Source: Thioalkalivibrio sp. XN8
GTDB taxonomy: Bacteria > Pseudomonadota > Gammaproteobacteria > Steroidobacterales > XN24
Reading direction: 5' to 3'
Length of the DNA stretch: 64,000 bases
Assembly: GCF_011058255.1 (NCBI RefSeq)
Contig: NZ_JAALFH010000033.1
Coordinates: 1-64,000 of the forward strand
Made by a program: the position numbers and the translations under genes
The notes under the pieces: model-generated
Told to the model about the DNA's origin: nothing
Databases searched by the model: none
Seen by the model: only the letters and a program-made list of their open reading frames with translations
Part shown: positions 1 through 9,981 of the stretch, piece after piece
Layout: every line of letters starts with the position of its first letter
How positions within the stretch are numbered: position 1 is the stretch's first letter

Positions 1-1714
1 CGCCGGCCTCCGCCGTGGCCGGGCCGGGCGTGCCCGGCGCCGGTGCCTGCAGCAGCGGCAGGACCAGGCAGGCGGCGAGCACGCCCCGGGCGGGCACCCG
101 CCAGGCGCCGCCGAAACGCAGCAGCCACAGGCCGAAAGCCACGCCGACCAGCGCGGCCAGCAGCCAGCTCATGGCCAGCACGCCGGTCTGCTCGCCGTAG
201 ACCCACAGCAGCCAAACCACGGTCAGCAGCAGCGGGAAAGCCAGCAGCCGGCGGAAGGTGTCCATCCAGGGACCGGGCCGCGGCAGCCGCCGCGCCAGCC
301 CGGGCACCCAGCCCAGTAACAGGATCGGCAGCGCCAGGCCCAGGCCCAGGGCGGCGAAGATCGCCAGCGCGCCCGGGACCGGCAGGGTCAGCGCCACGCC
401 CAAGGCCACGCCCATGAACGGCGCGGTACAGGGGCTCGCGACCAGGCAGGCGAGCATGCCGGTGAAGAAGGCGGCGCGATCGCCGCGGCCCTGCGCCAGC
501 CGCTGGCCGGCGCCGGCGAGGCGGCCGCTGAACTCGAACAGGCCGGCGAAATTCATCGCCATGACGAAAAACAGCAGCACCAGCGCCGCGACGAATGGCG
601 GGGCCTGCAGCTGGAAGCCCCAGCCGAGCGCCTCGCCGGAGGCCCGCAGCGCCAGCAGCACCCCGGCGACCACGACGAAGCTGGCAACCACGCCGGCGGT
701 GTAGAGCAGCCCGTGGCGGCGCAGCAGGGCGCGGTCGCCGCCGGCTTCCATGGCGCCCGCCGCCTTCAGGAAGAGCACGGGGAACACGCAGGGCATGAGG
801 TTCAGGAGCAGACCGCCGAGCAGGGCGAGCCCGAGCGCGGCCAGCAGGCCCGGGGCGCCGCCGGCCGGACCGGGGCCGGTAGCGCCGGCCGCGGCGGCGT
901 CCGGCTCGCCCGGCAGCGCGGTGAACAGCAGGCCGGTGTCACCCTGCGCCAGCAGGAACTCGAAGCGCTCCGGGGGGCTGACGAAATAGTCGCTCTTCGG
1001 CAGGACCAGCGCGGTCCCGCCGGCCGTGTCGAGCCAGCGCGGCGCCACCGCGTTCGAGGTGACCTGCGCCGTCACCGGGAAGTAGGTCCATCCGGGTCCC
1101 GGTCCTGGGGACAGTCCCCGCGGGAGCCGCAGCTCGACGGTCTCGGCGGTGTAGCTGACGCTGGCGGCCGCGGGGGCCGGGACGGGCTGGCGGCGCTCGG
1201 CCGCGGCGAAAACGTCGGCCCAGCGCGGGTCCGTGGCCGCGCTCGCTGCCACCGGCAGGCGCAGCGTATAGCGGCCCTCGCCGGGCAGGCACTCGACCCG
1301 GCAGATCAGCCAGTCGGCGCGGGCCTCGATCACCAGCTCGGAGCCGGCGAAACCCGCCGGTACCGTGACGTCCAGCGGCAGCACCAGCGTATCGCTGTAG
1401 CCGAAGTTCACCAGCGGCGGGACCGGCAGCCGCTCGGGGACGGGCCACTGGATCTCGCCGGCAGCGAAACCCGGCGGCAGCTCCAGCATGATGCGCGTCG
1501 GCAGCCCGGAGTCGCCGGGGTTGCGCCAGTAGGTGTGCCATTCGGGATCGTGCCGCAGCCACAGCCCGAGCCGCAGGGTGCTGCCGGGCACCACGGCGGT
1601 CTCGGCCGCCACCAGGCGCGAGTCCAGGTGATCCGTCCGCAGCGGCGTGTCCGCCGCCGCGGGCACCGGGGCGAGGGCGAAGAGCAGGGTCAGCAGCGGT
1701 CCGGGCAGTCGCAT
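1..1714 (-). CDS. DsbD/ScsB-type protein-disulfide reductase (partial, 3' end beyond window)
   Basis: Carries electrons across the inner membrane to reduce periplasmic thiol proteins. The ATG is at 1712-1714 and is followed by a signal peptide of about 22 residues. A periplasmic domain follows, with the Cys-x3-Cys pair expected of the DsbD N-terminal domain at C138 and C142. Membrane segments begin near residue 290 and carry the two hallmark motifs of the electron-transferring membrane domain, LMPCVFPV (C309) and SPCTAPFMG (C429). The periplasmic domain is about 290 residues, longer than in classical E. coli DsbD, which favours the ScsB-like branch. The C-terminal thioredoxin domain, if present, is outside the window. 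Near residue 199 a Gly/Pro-rich stretch is encoded by a 16-mer that recurs in the palindrome at 11472-11522. Confidence 0.85.
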   Translation of the reverse strand, partial: MRLPGPLLTLLFALAPVPAAADTPLRTDHLDSRLVAAETAVVPGSTLRLGLWLRHDPEWHTYWRNPGDSGLPTRIMLELPPGFAAGEIQWPVPERLPVPPLVNFGYSDTLVLPLDVTVPAGFAGSELVIEARADWLICRVECLPGEGRYTLRLPVAASAATDPRWADVFAAAERRQPVPAPAAASVSYTAETVELRLPRGLSPGPGPGWTYFPVTAQVTSNAVAPRWLDTAGGTALVLPKSDYFVSPPERFEFLLAQGDTGLLFTALPGEPDAAAAGATGPGPAGGAPGLLAALGLALLGGLLLNLMPCVFPVLFLKAAGAMEAGGDRALLRRHGLLYTAGVVASFVVVAGVLLALRASGEALGWGFQLQAPPFVAALVLLFFVMAMNFAGLFEFSGRLAGAGQRLAQGRGDRAAFFTGMLACLVASPCTAPFMGVALGVALTLPVPGALAIFAALGLGLALPILLLGWVPGLARRLPRPGPWMDTFRRLLAFPLLLTVVWLLWVYGEQTGVLAMSWLLAALVGVAFGLWLLRFGGAWRVPARGVLAACLVLPLLQAPAPGTPGPATAEAG

Positions 1715-1833
1715 CGTCCTGGCTTTTCCCGTGGAGCGGCACGGCATTGTACGACCCGATCGCCGTTGGCGGGTTCCGGGCCGGCGGCGAGCCTGACTTA
1801 TACTGCCGGCACGCGTGAGGCCCGGGAGGATGC

Positions 1834-3294
1834 ATGCCAGACGTCGAAGGCGGCCTGCTGTCCGCCCTGCTGCTCGGCGGCCACATGCTGCTGGTGGCCG
1901 GCCTAGCGGTGCGGATCCTGGCGCGCAAGCTGCCGGTCGGCAGCACCCTGGCGTGGCTGGTGGTGCTGTTCGTGCTGCCGGTGGTCGGCCCCGCGCTGTA
2001 CCTGTTCATCGGCGAGAACCGCCTGGGCAACAAGCGCGCGCGGCGCTGGACGGAAATCCACGATCTCTACCGCGGGTGGCAGGGGCGCCTCAGGACGCGC
2101 GCCGAGATCGACTGGAGCCGGCTGCACCCGCGCGCCCGGGCGCTGGCCAGCCACGGCGAGTCGATCACCGGCTTCGTCGCGCTGCAGGGGCATGCGCTCG
2201 AGCTGCTGGAAGGCTGGGACGATTTCGTCGAGGCGCTGGTGGCGGACATCGATGCGGCCCGCAGCACCTGCCACCTCGAGTTCTATATCTGGGAGTCCGC
2301 CGGGCGCGCCGCCGAGGTCGAGGCCGCGCTGGTGCGCGCCGCCGAGCGCGGCGTGATCTGCCGGGTGCTGGTGGACGATGTCGGCGCCGGCCGCTTCCTG
2401 CGCAGCCGTGCGGCCGGCAAGCTGCGGGCGGCGGGCGTGCAGGTCGTCCGCCAGCTCCCGGTGGGCCTGCTGCGCATGCTGTTCGTGCGCATGGACCTGC
2501 GCAACCACCGCAAGATCGTGGTGATCGACGGCGAGATCGGCTACACGGGGAGCATGAACCTGGTGGACCCGGCGCACTTCAAGAGCAACGCCGGGGTGGG
2601 GCGCTGGGTGGACGCCATGGTGCGGCTGCGCGGCCCCGCGGTGGAGGTGCTGAACGGCACCTTCCTCGAGGACTGGGAGCTGGAAACCGACGAGGGCATG
2701 GAGATCCTCGAGACGGCCGACCTGAAGGCCGTGCACGAGGAGGGCGACACGGTCGTGCAGGTGGTGCCCTCCGGCCCGGGCCTGAACCGGGCCTCGATTC
2801 ACCAGCTGCTGCTGTCGCTGCTGTATTCGGCCGAACACGAGCTGGTGCTGACGACGCCTTATTTCGTGCCGGACGAGTCGATCCTGACCGCCCTGATCTC
2901 GGCCGCCCGCCGCGGGGTGACAGTGACGCTGAACGTGCCGGACCGGCTCGACTCGATCCTGGCGCGCTTCGCCGGGGAGGCCTGTTTCTCCGAGCTGCTG
3001 GCGGCGGGAGTCCGGATCGCGCGCTACGAGCCGGACCTGCTGCACACCAAGGCGATTACCGTGGACGGCCGCATCGCCGTGCTCGGCTCGGTGAACATCG
3101 ACATGCGCAGCCTGTGGCTGAATTTCGAGATCTCGCTTTTCATCTACGACCGTGGTTGTGTCGGCCGCGTCCGCGACCTGCAGGCGCGCTACCTGCACGA
3201 CTCGGTGCTGCTGCAACCCAGCGCCTGGGAGGGGCGGCCGCTGGGCGGTCGCGTGGCCGAAGGCGTGCTGCGGCTGCTGGGGCCGCTGCTGTGA
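1834..3294 (+). CDS. cls: Cardiolipin synthase (phospholipase D family)
   Basis: Joins two phosphatidylglycerol molecules into cardiolipin and glycerol at the inner membrane. The 486-residue product has two N-terminal membrane helices (about residues 8-55, ending in the ALYLFIGENR motif typical of Cls) and two HKD catalytic motifs: H225-R-K with downstream GSMN, and H404-T-K with downstream GSVN. Length matches ClsA-type enzymes. A GGGAGGA ribosome site at 1824-1830 ends only three bases before the ATG at 1834, so the start is somewhat close but no better in-frame start exists. A TATACT hexamer at 1799-1804 is a possible -10. The gene is divergent from the DsbD-like gene and looks monocistronic. 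Confidence 0.95.
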   Translation: MPDVEGGLLSALLLGGHMLLVAGLAVRILARKLPVGSTLAWLVVLFVLPVVGPALYLFIGENRLGNKRARRWTEIHDLYRGWQGRLRTRAEIDWSRLHPRARALASHGESITGFVALQGHALELLEGWDDFVEALVADIDAARSTCHLEFYIWESAGRAAEVEAALVRAAERGVICRVLVDDVGAGRFLRSRAAGKLRAAGVQVVRQLPVGLLRMLFVRMDLRNHRKIVVIDGEIGYTGSMNLVDPAHFKSNAGVGRWVDAMVRLRGPAVEVLNGTFLEDWELETDEGMEILETADLKAVHEEGDTVVQVVPSGPGLNRASIHQLLLSLLYSAEHELVLTTPYFVPDESILTALISAARRGVTVTLNVPDRLDSILARFAGEACFSELLAAGVRIARYEPDLLHTKAITVDGRIAVLGSVNIDMRSLWLNFEISLFIYDRGCVGRVRDLQARYLHDSVLLQPSAWEGRPLGGRVAEGVLRLLGPLL

Positions 3295-3367
3295 ACGGCT
3301 CCGGCGCCGCCCACGGGCGACGCGCGGTCATCAAGACGCCGCGCTACCCCTGCTAGAATCGGCCGCC

Positions 3368-4585
3368 ATGGACAAGGCCGAGCTGTTGCAGCAGTTGAAA
3401 ATCGAGCGCGAGGCCCCGGCGCCCCGCGGTGCGCGCCCGGCGCTGTGGATCGCGGCCGGGCTGGTCGTGGTGCTCGCTGCCGTGGCCGGCTATTTCTGGG
3501 TGGTTGCCGCCGACGAGGCGGTGCCGGTGCGGGTCGGCACGGTCCAGGCGCCGGCCGGGAATGCGGCCCGCTCCGTGCTGGATGCGACCGGCTACGTGAC
3601 GGCGCGGCGCATCGCCACCGTGTCCGCCCAGGTCACCGGCCAGGTCGAGACCGTGTTGATCGAGGAGGGGATGGAAGTCGAGGAGGGCCAGGTCCTGGCG
3701 ACCATCGACGACACCGAGTGGCGCGCCCAGGTGGCGCTGGCCCAGGCCCAGCTCGAGTCCGCCCGCTCGCAGCTGGTGGAGATTCGTGCCCAGCTGGCCC
3801 AGGCCCGGCGCGAACTCGCCCGGCAGGAGGAGCTGGTGGTGCGCGGGCTGGCCTCCCAGGCGGCGGTGGATGCGGCGGCTACCGAGGTCGAGGCCCTGGC
3901 GGCGCGGCTGGCCAGCGCGAGCACGAGCGTCGAGGTGTCGCAGCGCTCCCTCGAGCTGGCCCGGGTACGCCTCGACAACACCGTGATCCGCGCGCCTTTC
4001 GCCGGGATCGTGACGGTCAAGGCGGCGCAGCCGGGCGAGATGATCTCCCCCGTGTCCGCGGGCGGCGGCTTCACCCGCACCGGCATCGGCACCATCGTCG
4101 ACATGGACTCGCTGGAGGTCCAGGTGGACGTGAACGAATCCTTCATCCAGCGGGTGCATCCCGGCCAGCGCGTGGAGGCCATCCTCAACGCCTACCCGGA
4201 CTGGCGTATTCCCGCCGAGGTGATCGCCATCATCCCGACGGCGGATCGCAGCCGCGCGACGGTCCGGGTCCGGGTGGCCCTGCTGGAGCGGGACCCGCGG
4301 ATCGTGCCGGACATGGGCGTGCGCGTCGCGTTCCTGTCGCCCGCGGAAGAGCCGGAAGGCGCGCCCGCGCCGCGGCTGCTGGTGCCCGCCGCGGCGGTGC
4401 GGGAGGAGAACGGGGCGGCGCACGTCTTCGTGCTGCAGGGCGAGCAGGTGGCGCGCCGCGCGGTGGAACTCGGCGCCGAGCAGGGCGGGTCCCGGCCCGT
4501 GCTGACAGGACTGCGCAGCGGCGAACGCGTGGTGCTGGATCCGCCTGCGGGGCTGGCGGACGGCGACCGGGTCAGGATCGAGTAG
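3368..4585 (+). CDS. HlyD/MacA-type periplasmic adaptor (membrane fusion protein)
   Basis: Periplasmic adaptor of an ABC exporter, bridging the inner-membrane pump and probably an outer-membrane channel. The 405-residue product has a short cytoplasmic N-terminus, one membrane helix (about residues 28-50), a biotinyl-lipoyl half near residues 80-120, an Ala/Gln/Glu-rich coiled-coil hairpin (about 120-205), the second lipoyl half with the IRAPFAGIV motif, and a beta-barrel region. I chose the ATG at 3368 because the membrane anchor then starts normally; the frame stays open upstream to 3152, but that part overlaps cls. It is the first of four same-strand genes that form a MacAB-like system; the ATPase follows after 16 bases. 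Confidence 0.9.
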   Translation: MDKAELLQQLKIEREAPAPRGARPALWIAAGLVVVLAAVAGYFWVVAADEAVPVRVGTVQAPAGNAARSVLDATGYVTARRIATVSAQVTGQVETVLIEEGMEVEEGQVLATIDDTEWRAQVALAQAQLESARSQLVEIRAQLAQARRELARQEELVVRGLASQAAVDAAATEVEALAARLASASTSVEVSQRSLELARVRLDNTVIRAPFAGIVTVKAAQPGEMISPVSAGGGFTRTGIGTIVDMDSLEVQVDVNESFIQRVHPGQRVEAILNAYPDWRIPAEVIAIIPTADRSRATVRVRVALLERDPRIVPDMGVRVAFLSPAEEPEGAPAPRLLVPAAAVREENGAAHVFVLQGEQVARRAVELGAEQGGSRPVLTGLRSGERVVLDPPAGLADGDRVRIE

Positions 4586-4601
4586 GCAGGCAGGTGCAAA
4601 C

Positions 4602-5287
<686 letters not shown>

Positions 5288-5291
<4 letters not shown>

Positions 5292-6445
5292 AGTACCTGC
5301 ACCTCGTCTGGTCCGGGCTGTTCCGCAAGAAGTTCCGGACCATCCTGACGCTGCTGTCGGTGATCGTGGCGTTCCTGCTGTTCGGCCTGCTGCAGGCGGT
5401 CAACGAGGCCTTCCAGGCCGGCGCCGACCAGGCCCGCGCGGACCGTCTCATCACCAACTCCCGTTACTCCATCATCGAGATGCTGCCGATCAGCTACCTG
5501 CCGCAGATCGAGTCGGTGCCGGGGGTGAAAGAGGTTGCTTTCGCCAGCTGGTTCGGCGGTTCCTACCAGGACCGGCCGGCCCAGTTCGCCGTGTTCCCGG
5601 TCGATCCCGAGCGCTACCTGCGCGTCGCGCCCGAGATCGAGCTGAGCGAGGAGGCGCGCGAGCGCTGGCGCAGCACGCGCGACGGCGCTGTCGTCGGCCA
5701 GTCGCTGGCAGAGCGCTACGGCTGGCAGGTGGGCGATCGCGTCACGCTGGTGGCGGACATCTGGCCCCAGCGCGGCGGCGGCAACGAGTGGAACTTCGAG
5801 ATTGCCGGCATCTACACCAGCCCGGAGTCCGAGCAGGACGAAGGCGCCCTGCTGTTCCAGTGGGAGTATTTCGACGAGGCGCGCCAGTTTGCCCGCGGCA
5901 CAGTCGGCTGGTTCATCCTCCAGGTGGAGGATCCCGACCGCGCCGAGGAAGTCTCCCAGGCCGTCGACGCGCTGTTCGCCAACTCCAGCAACGAGACCAA
6001 GACCCAGACCGAGAAGGCCTTCGCGCAGGGTTTTGCGCGCCAGTTCGGCGACGTCGGCCTGATCGTCACGGCCATCCTCGGCGCCGTGTTCTTCACCATC
6101 CTGGTGCTGACCGGCAACACCATGGCCCAGGCGGTACGGGAGCGAATTCCGGAACTCGCCATCCTCAAGACGCTGGGCTTCAGCGACCGGGCGGTGCTCG
6201 GCCTGGTCGTCGGCGAGGCGCTGGTGCTGATCGTGCTCGGCGGCATGCTGGGCCTGGGGCTGGCGGCGGCCGCGCTGGGCGGGCTGAGCGCCGCGCTGGC
6301 GGGGTTCGGCATCCAGGGCATCAGCCTGTCGGTCGTGGCCACCGGGCTGCTGCTGATGGTCGCGCTGAGCCTGGCAATCGGGCTGCCGCCCGCGGTGCGC
6401 GCCATGCGGCTGCGCGTGGTCGACGCCCTTGGCGGCCACCAGTAG
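5288..6445 (+). CDS. FtsX/MacB-type ABC permease (first of two)
   Basis: Inner-membrane permease of the exporter. The 385-residue product has the standard layout: one membrane helix at residues 15-35, a large periplasmic domain (about 40-260), then three membrane helices (about 270-380) separated by short loops, with the [15 protein letters not shown] segment of the FtsX domain after helix 2. The ATG at 5288 overlaps the ATPase stop. The reading frame is open further upstream only because of overlap with the ATPase gene. A second, related permease follows 15 bases downstream, so the functional unit is probably a heterodimer. Confidence 0.9.
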
Positions 6446-6460
6446 GGGGAGGCGGAGCAC

Positions 6461-7645
6461 ATGAACACTCTCAGGCAGATCTGGGCCGTGTCGCTGATGA
6501 ACCTGCGAAGCGTGCCCCAGCGCTGGAGCACCTCGCTGGTCATCGTCGTCGGCATCGCCGGCGTGGTCGGCGTCCTCACCGCGATCCTCGCCATGGGCGA
6601 AGGTTTCAGCGCCACGCTGGGCGCAGCCGGGAAGGAAGACCAGGCCATCGTGCTGCGCAGCGGCGCGACCTCGGAGCTGACCAGCGGCCTCAGCCGTGAA
6701 ACGGTCGACCTGATCAAGCGGGCGCCCGGGGTGGCCCGTGGCGCCGACGGCGAGCCCGTGGCCTCGGCCGAGATCCTGGTCATCGCCGACCTGCCCAAGG
6801 CGGGTACCGGCACGCTGGCGAACGCGCCGATCCGCGGCGTCCAGCCCGGGGCCTTCGGCCTCAGGCCGGAGGTCCGGATCATCGAGGGCCGGAATTTCGA
6901 GCCCGGACCGCGCGAGCTGATCGTCGGGCGCGGCGCGGCCAGCCAGTTCGAGGGCCTGGAGGTGGGGGCGCGGGTCGCTTTCCGCGACGCCGACTGGACC
7001 ATCGTGGGGATTTTCTCGGCCGGCGGCGGCGCGCACGAGTCGGAGCTGTGGGGCGATGCCGAAACCGTGATGTCGGCGTACCGTCGCGGCGGCTTCCAGT
7101 CCGTGACCGTGCAGCTCGAGAGTGCCGAGTCGATGGAGGCCTTCCAGGCCGCGCTGGCCGATGATCCGCGGCTGAACGTCGAGGCGCAGACCCTGCGGGC
7201 CTATTTCAGTGCCCAGTCGCGGCAGATGAGCACGCTCATCAACGTGCTGGGCTACACCGTGGGCTACATCATGGCGATCGGCGCCCTGTTCGGCGCGCTC
7301 AACACCATGTACGCCGCCATTTCCACCCGCGCGCGCGAGATCGCCACGCTGCGGGCGCTCGGCTTCGGCGGCACGGCCATCGTCACTTCCGTGATGATCG
7401 AGGCCCTGCTGCTCGCCGTGATCGGCGGCGCCATCGGCGGCGGCCTGGCCTGGGCGCTGTTCAACGGCTACACCGTGTCGACGCTGGGCGCCAACTTCAG
7501 CCAGGTCGCCTTCGACTTCAAGGTCACGGGCGAGCTGCTGGCCCAGGGCATCGCCTGGTCGCTGGTGATCGGCTTTCTCGGCGGGCTGTTCCCCGCGTGG
7601 CGCGCGGCCAGGCAGGAAGTGACCACGGCCCTGCGGTCGCTCTAG
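6461..7645 (+). CDS. FtsX/MacB-type ABC permease (second of two)
   Basis: Partner permease of the preceding gene. The 394-residue product has the same plan: N-terminal helix (about residues 22-45), periplasmic MacB core domain, and three C-terminal helices with the conserved RAREIATLRALGF segment. GGGGAGG at 6446-6452 is its ribosome site. It is the last gene of the adaptor-ATPase-permease-permease set. It converges on dsbA with only 27 bases between the two stop codons and no clear terminator between them. Confidence 0.9.
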   Translation: MNTLRQIWAVSLMNLRSVPQRWSTSLVIVVGIAGVVGVLTAILAMGEGFSATLGAAGKEDQAIVLRSGATSELTSGLSRETVDLIKRAPGVARGADGEPVASAEILVIADLPKAGTGTLANAPIRGVQPGAFGLRPEVRIIEGRNFEPGPRELIVGRGAASQFEGLEVGARVAFRDADWTIVGIFSAGGGAHESELWGDAETVMSAYRRGGFQSVTVQLESAESMEAFQAALADDPRLNVEAQTLRAYFSAQSRQMSTLINVLGYTVGYIMAIGALFGALNTMYAAISTRAREIATLRALGFGGTAIVTSVMIEALLLAVIGGAIGGGLAWALFNGYTVSTLGANFSQVAFDFKVTGELLAQGIAWSLVIGFLGGLFPAWRAARQEVTTALRSL

Positions 7646-7672
7646 GACGGGCCGCGGGGCGCCGGTGCCTCG

Positions 7673-8314
7673 TCAGCGCGCGGCTTCGCGCTCCACGAGG
7701 TAGTTGATCACCTCGGGGACCGTGGCCGGCCCGCCGGGCTGGTCGGCGCTGACCACATACTTGCCGTTGATCACGACCGCCGGCACGAAGGTGAGCCGGT
7801 AGCGCCCGGCGCGGACCTGGGCGGCGCGCACCTCGGCGTCCACGCTGAAGCTGGTCAGCGCTTCCCGGGCCTGGTCCTCGGGCACGTCGTAGCGACCCAG
7901 GAACGCGACCATCGAGTCGATGGTGTTCAGCGGGTTACGCTCGACGTGGTACTCGTTGAAGATGGCAGCGTGCGTCTGCTCCTCGATCCCGAGCGCCTTG
8001 GTGGCGAAATACAGGCGCGCATGGGGCTGCCAGGCGGGATTCAGCGGCGCGGGCATGCGCACGTACTCGGCCGCCTCGGGCTTGTTCTTCGCCCAGGCCT
8101 CCAGGTACGGCGACAGCATGTAGCAGCCGCCGCAGCCGTACCAGAACATGTCCACGACCTCGACCTTGCCTGGCGGCACGTTGGTGGGCTGCGCCGGCTT
8201 CAGCACCCGGTAATGCTGGCCCTCCACGAACCGGGGGGCGGAGTCCTGGGCCTGGGCCGGGAGGGCGGCCGCGAACAGGGCCAGGGTGAGCAGGGCAAGG
8301 GCGGTGCGGATCAT
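7673..8314 (-). CDS. dsbA: Thiol:disulfide interchange protein DsbA
   Basis: Periplasmic oxidase that introduces disulfide bonds into exported proteins. The 213-residue product has a signal peptide ending near AQA (residues 20-23), a thioredoxin fold with the active site C61-G-G-C64, and the cis-proline loop FVPAVV. The dipeptide between the cysteines is Gly-Gly rather than the Pro-His of classical DsbA, which should change redox potential. Only one aromatic stretch (MFWYG) precedes the active site, as in many gammaproteobacterial DsbA proteins. It follows the dihaem cytochrome gene on the same strand with a gap of about 60 bases, a pairing also seen next to engB in Pseudomonas relatives. Confidence 0.92.
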   Translation of the reverse strand: MIRTALALLTLALFAAALPAQAQDSAPRFVEGQHYRVLKPAQPTNVPPGKVEVVDMFWYGCGGCYMLSPYLEAWAKNKPEAAEYVRMPAPLNPAWQPHARLYFATKALGIEEQTHAAIFNEYHVERNPLNTIDSMVAFLGRYDVPEDQAREALTSFSVDAEVRAAQVRAGRYRLTFVPAVVINGKYVVSADQPGGPATVPEVINYLVEREAAR

Positions 8315-8376
8315 GTCCGGTCTCCTCGGGAATGCTTGGTCTTGTTAAGGCAGCCGGGCCGGCCAGGAGTTCCGTC

Positions 8377-8976
8377 TCAGCGCAGGCCCTGGATGTAGGA
8401 GGTCACGGCCTCGATGTCTTCCTCGGACATCCTGGAGGCGATGTCCTGCATCATGGCGTTGGCGCGCTCGCCGGAGGCGTAGGCGCGCAGGGCGAGGGCC
8501 GAATAGGCGGCATGCTGGCCCGCGATCATCGGGTAACCGGCCAGCGGGTTGCCCTGGCCGGTCGGGCCGTGGCAGGCGGTGCAGGCGGTGATGCCGCGCT
8601 CCTGGTCGCCGCCGAGGTAGAGCTGGCGGCCGGCGTCCACCAGCCCCGGGTCGGCTTCCAGCGCGGCGGGCTGCTGGGCCTCGTAGTAGGCGCCGAGATC
8701 GAGCATGTCCTGCTCGGTCAGACCGATCGCCATCGGGGACATCAGCGGGTTCTGCCGCTCGCCGGACTGGAAAGCCTCGAGCTGGGCGACGATGAACTCG
8801 GCGTGCTGACCGGCCAGGCTGGGCCATTCGGGGTTCATGCTGTTACCTTCGGGCCCGTGGCAGGCCAGGCAGACAGCCGCTTTCTGTTGGCCCGCTTCGA
8901 CGGAACCCTCGGCCAGCACAGTGTCGTTCATCCCCAGGGCCGCGGCCATCGCGGCAACGGCGAGAAGCATCCTCAT
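8377..8976 (-). CDS. Dihaem cytochrome c4-type protein
   Basis: Periplasmic electron carrier, in this family usually feeding terminal oxidases. The 199-residue product has a signal peptide ending near LAEG (residues 21-24) and two CxxCH haem-attachment motifs, C36-x2-C39-H40 (CLACHG) and C132-x2-C135-H136 (CTACHG), each with a downstream Met-containing segment that can supply the sixth ligand. Length and domain duplication match cytochrome c4. It is divergent from engB across about 100 bases and sits upstream of dsbA. Confidence 0.93.
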   Translation of the reverse strand: MRMLLAVAAMAAALGMNDTVLAEGSVEAGQQKAAVCLACHGPEGNSMNPEWPSLAGQHAEFIVAQLEAFQSGERQNPLMSPMAIGLTEQDMLDLGAYYEAQQPAALEADPGLVDAGRQLYLGGDQERGITACTACHGPTGQGNPLAGYPMIAGQHAAYSALALRAYASGERANAMMQDIASRMSEEDIEAVTSYIQGLR

Positions 8977-9078
8977 GGCTCTATATCTCCGGTGATTGTC
9001 CTGCCGACTTGCCAGCGCATCGTCCGGCGGGTAGAACCCGAAATTCTACACTACCTCCCGGAGTGACAGTCCACTGCC

Positions 9079-9690
9079 ATGAGCGCCTATCCCGACGCGG
9101 AGTTCCTCACCAGCGCCAACAAGCGCTCCCAGTTCCTGCCGGACGAGGGCCGGGAGGTCGCCTTCGCGGGCCGCTCCAATGCCGGCAAGTCCAGCGCCAT
9201 CAACGCCATCCTCGGCCGGCGCGGCCTGGCCCGGACCAGCAAGACGCCCGGCCGCACCCAGCTGGTGAATTTTTTCGGCCTGGGCCCCGACCTGCGGGTC
9301 ACGGACCTGCCGGGCTACGGCTACGCGAAAGTGCCGGAGGCCGTGCGGCGCCACTGGGGGAAGCTGATGGATGACTACTTCCATCACCGCCGCTCGCTGG
9401 CCGGCCTGTTCATCGTCATGGACGCGCGCCGGCCGCTGACCGAGTTCGACCGCGCCATGCTCGGCTGGGCCGAGACGGCCGGCTGCCCGGTGCATCTGCT
9501 GCTGACCAAGGCCGACAAGCTCTCCCGCGGGGCCGCCGCAGCGGCGCTGCTCGGGGTGCGGAAGGAGGTTGGCGGCCTCGCGACGGCGCAGCTGTTCTCC
9601 GCGCTGAAGGGTACCGGGGTCGAAGCGGCGCGCGAGGTGCTCGACGGCTATCTCGGCGTGGCGCCCGCGCCGGGGCCGGGCGGCGGATAA
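9079..9690 (+). CDS. engB: Ribosome biogenesis GTPase EngB/YsxC (YihA)
   Basis: GTPase needed for assembly of the large ribosomal subunit. The 203-residue product has the G1 motif GRSNAGKSS (about residues 34-42), the G2 threonine in KTPGRTQ, G3 DLPGYG and G4 TKADK, in the usual order and length. The ATG at 9079 follows a CCCGGAGTG ribosome site. The gene is divergent from the cytochrome. Its stop lies immediately before an A-tract and hairpin that read as an intrinsic terminator on the opposite strand. Confidence 0.96.
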   Translation: MSAYPDAEFLTSANKRSQFLPDEGREVAFAGRSNAGKSSAINAILGRRGLARTSKTPGRTQLVNFFGLGPDLRVTDLPGYGYAKVPEAVRRHWGKLMDDYFHHRRSLAGLFIVMDARRPLTEFDRAMLGWAETAGCPVHLLLTKADKLSRGAAAAALLGVRKEVGGLATAQLFSALKGTGVEAAREVLDGYLGVAPAPGPGGG

Positions 9691-9723
9691 AAAAAGCCCC
9701 GGGGGGCAAAAGCGCCCCGGGGC
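9689..9723 (-). terminator. Intrinsic terminator (minus strand)
   Basis: A 12-bp GC-rich stem (9696-9707 with 9712-9723, one mismatch) closed by a four-base loop. On the minus strand it is followed directly by seven T residues (9689-9695). On the plus strand the stem is followed by AATACTT, so it is a poorer terminator for engB, although it could stop both. Confidence 0.75.
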
Positions 9724-9872
9724 AATACTTGGTCCGGTTTGGGGGAACCGGACTGCTGGCCCGCCCAGGGAGGGTGGCGGGCGAGCGTCACGTTGGCGCT
9801 CACGGATACTGACTCCCGCGGTGCGGCAAAAGTTCCGGCCCGGCTTGCCGGGCCGCCGGAATCGGTAAAAAA
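9689..9872 (-). ncRNA. Candidate structured small RNA between polA and engB
   Basis: Read on the minus strand, this 180-base stretch starts just after a TATATA hexamer (9877-9882) and a T-tract. It can fold into successive hairpins: 9833-9862 (GGCCCGG/CCGGGCC with tetraloop), 9783-9801, 9759-9782 (GCCCGCC stem, C-rich loop) and 9732-9753 (GTCCGGTT/AACCGGAC, C-rich loop). It ends in a strong terminator with seven U residues at 9689-9723. No gene lies upstream on this strand except polA beyond the lipoprotein, so the terminator needs its own transcript. The place and orientation (same strand as polA, tail to tail with engB) match spf (Spot 42) of E. coli, and ErsA of Pseudomonas lies in a related neighbourhood. 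The -35 is weak, and I have not shown sequence homology. Confidence 0.5.
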
Positions 9873-9981
9873 ACCTATATACGCCGGTGGATTGGCCCGG
9901 TGATGATCCCGGTCCAGGCCGGCGTTTGTGGCCGGATGGAACCACATGTGGCGAGTCGCCACGGCCAGGAAGCCGGCTGTT

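Noticed and set aside
1815-3356. 513-codon plus-strand frame overlapping cardiolipin synthase
   Set aside because: Out-of-frame shadow with Arg/Ala/Gly bias; both HKD motifs are in the frame starting at 1834.
7646-7672. Possible terminator between the convergent permease and dsbA genes
   Set aside because: Only 27 bases with no self-complementary stem and no U-tract.
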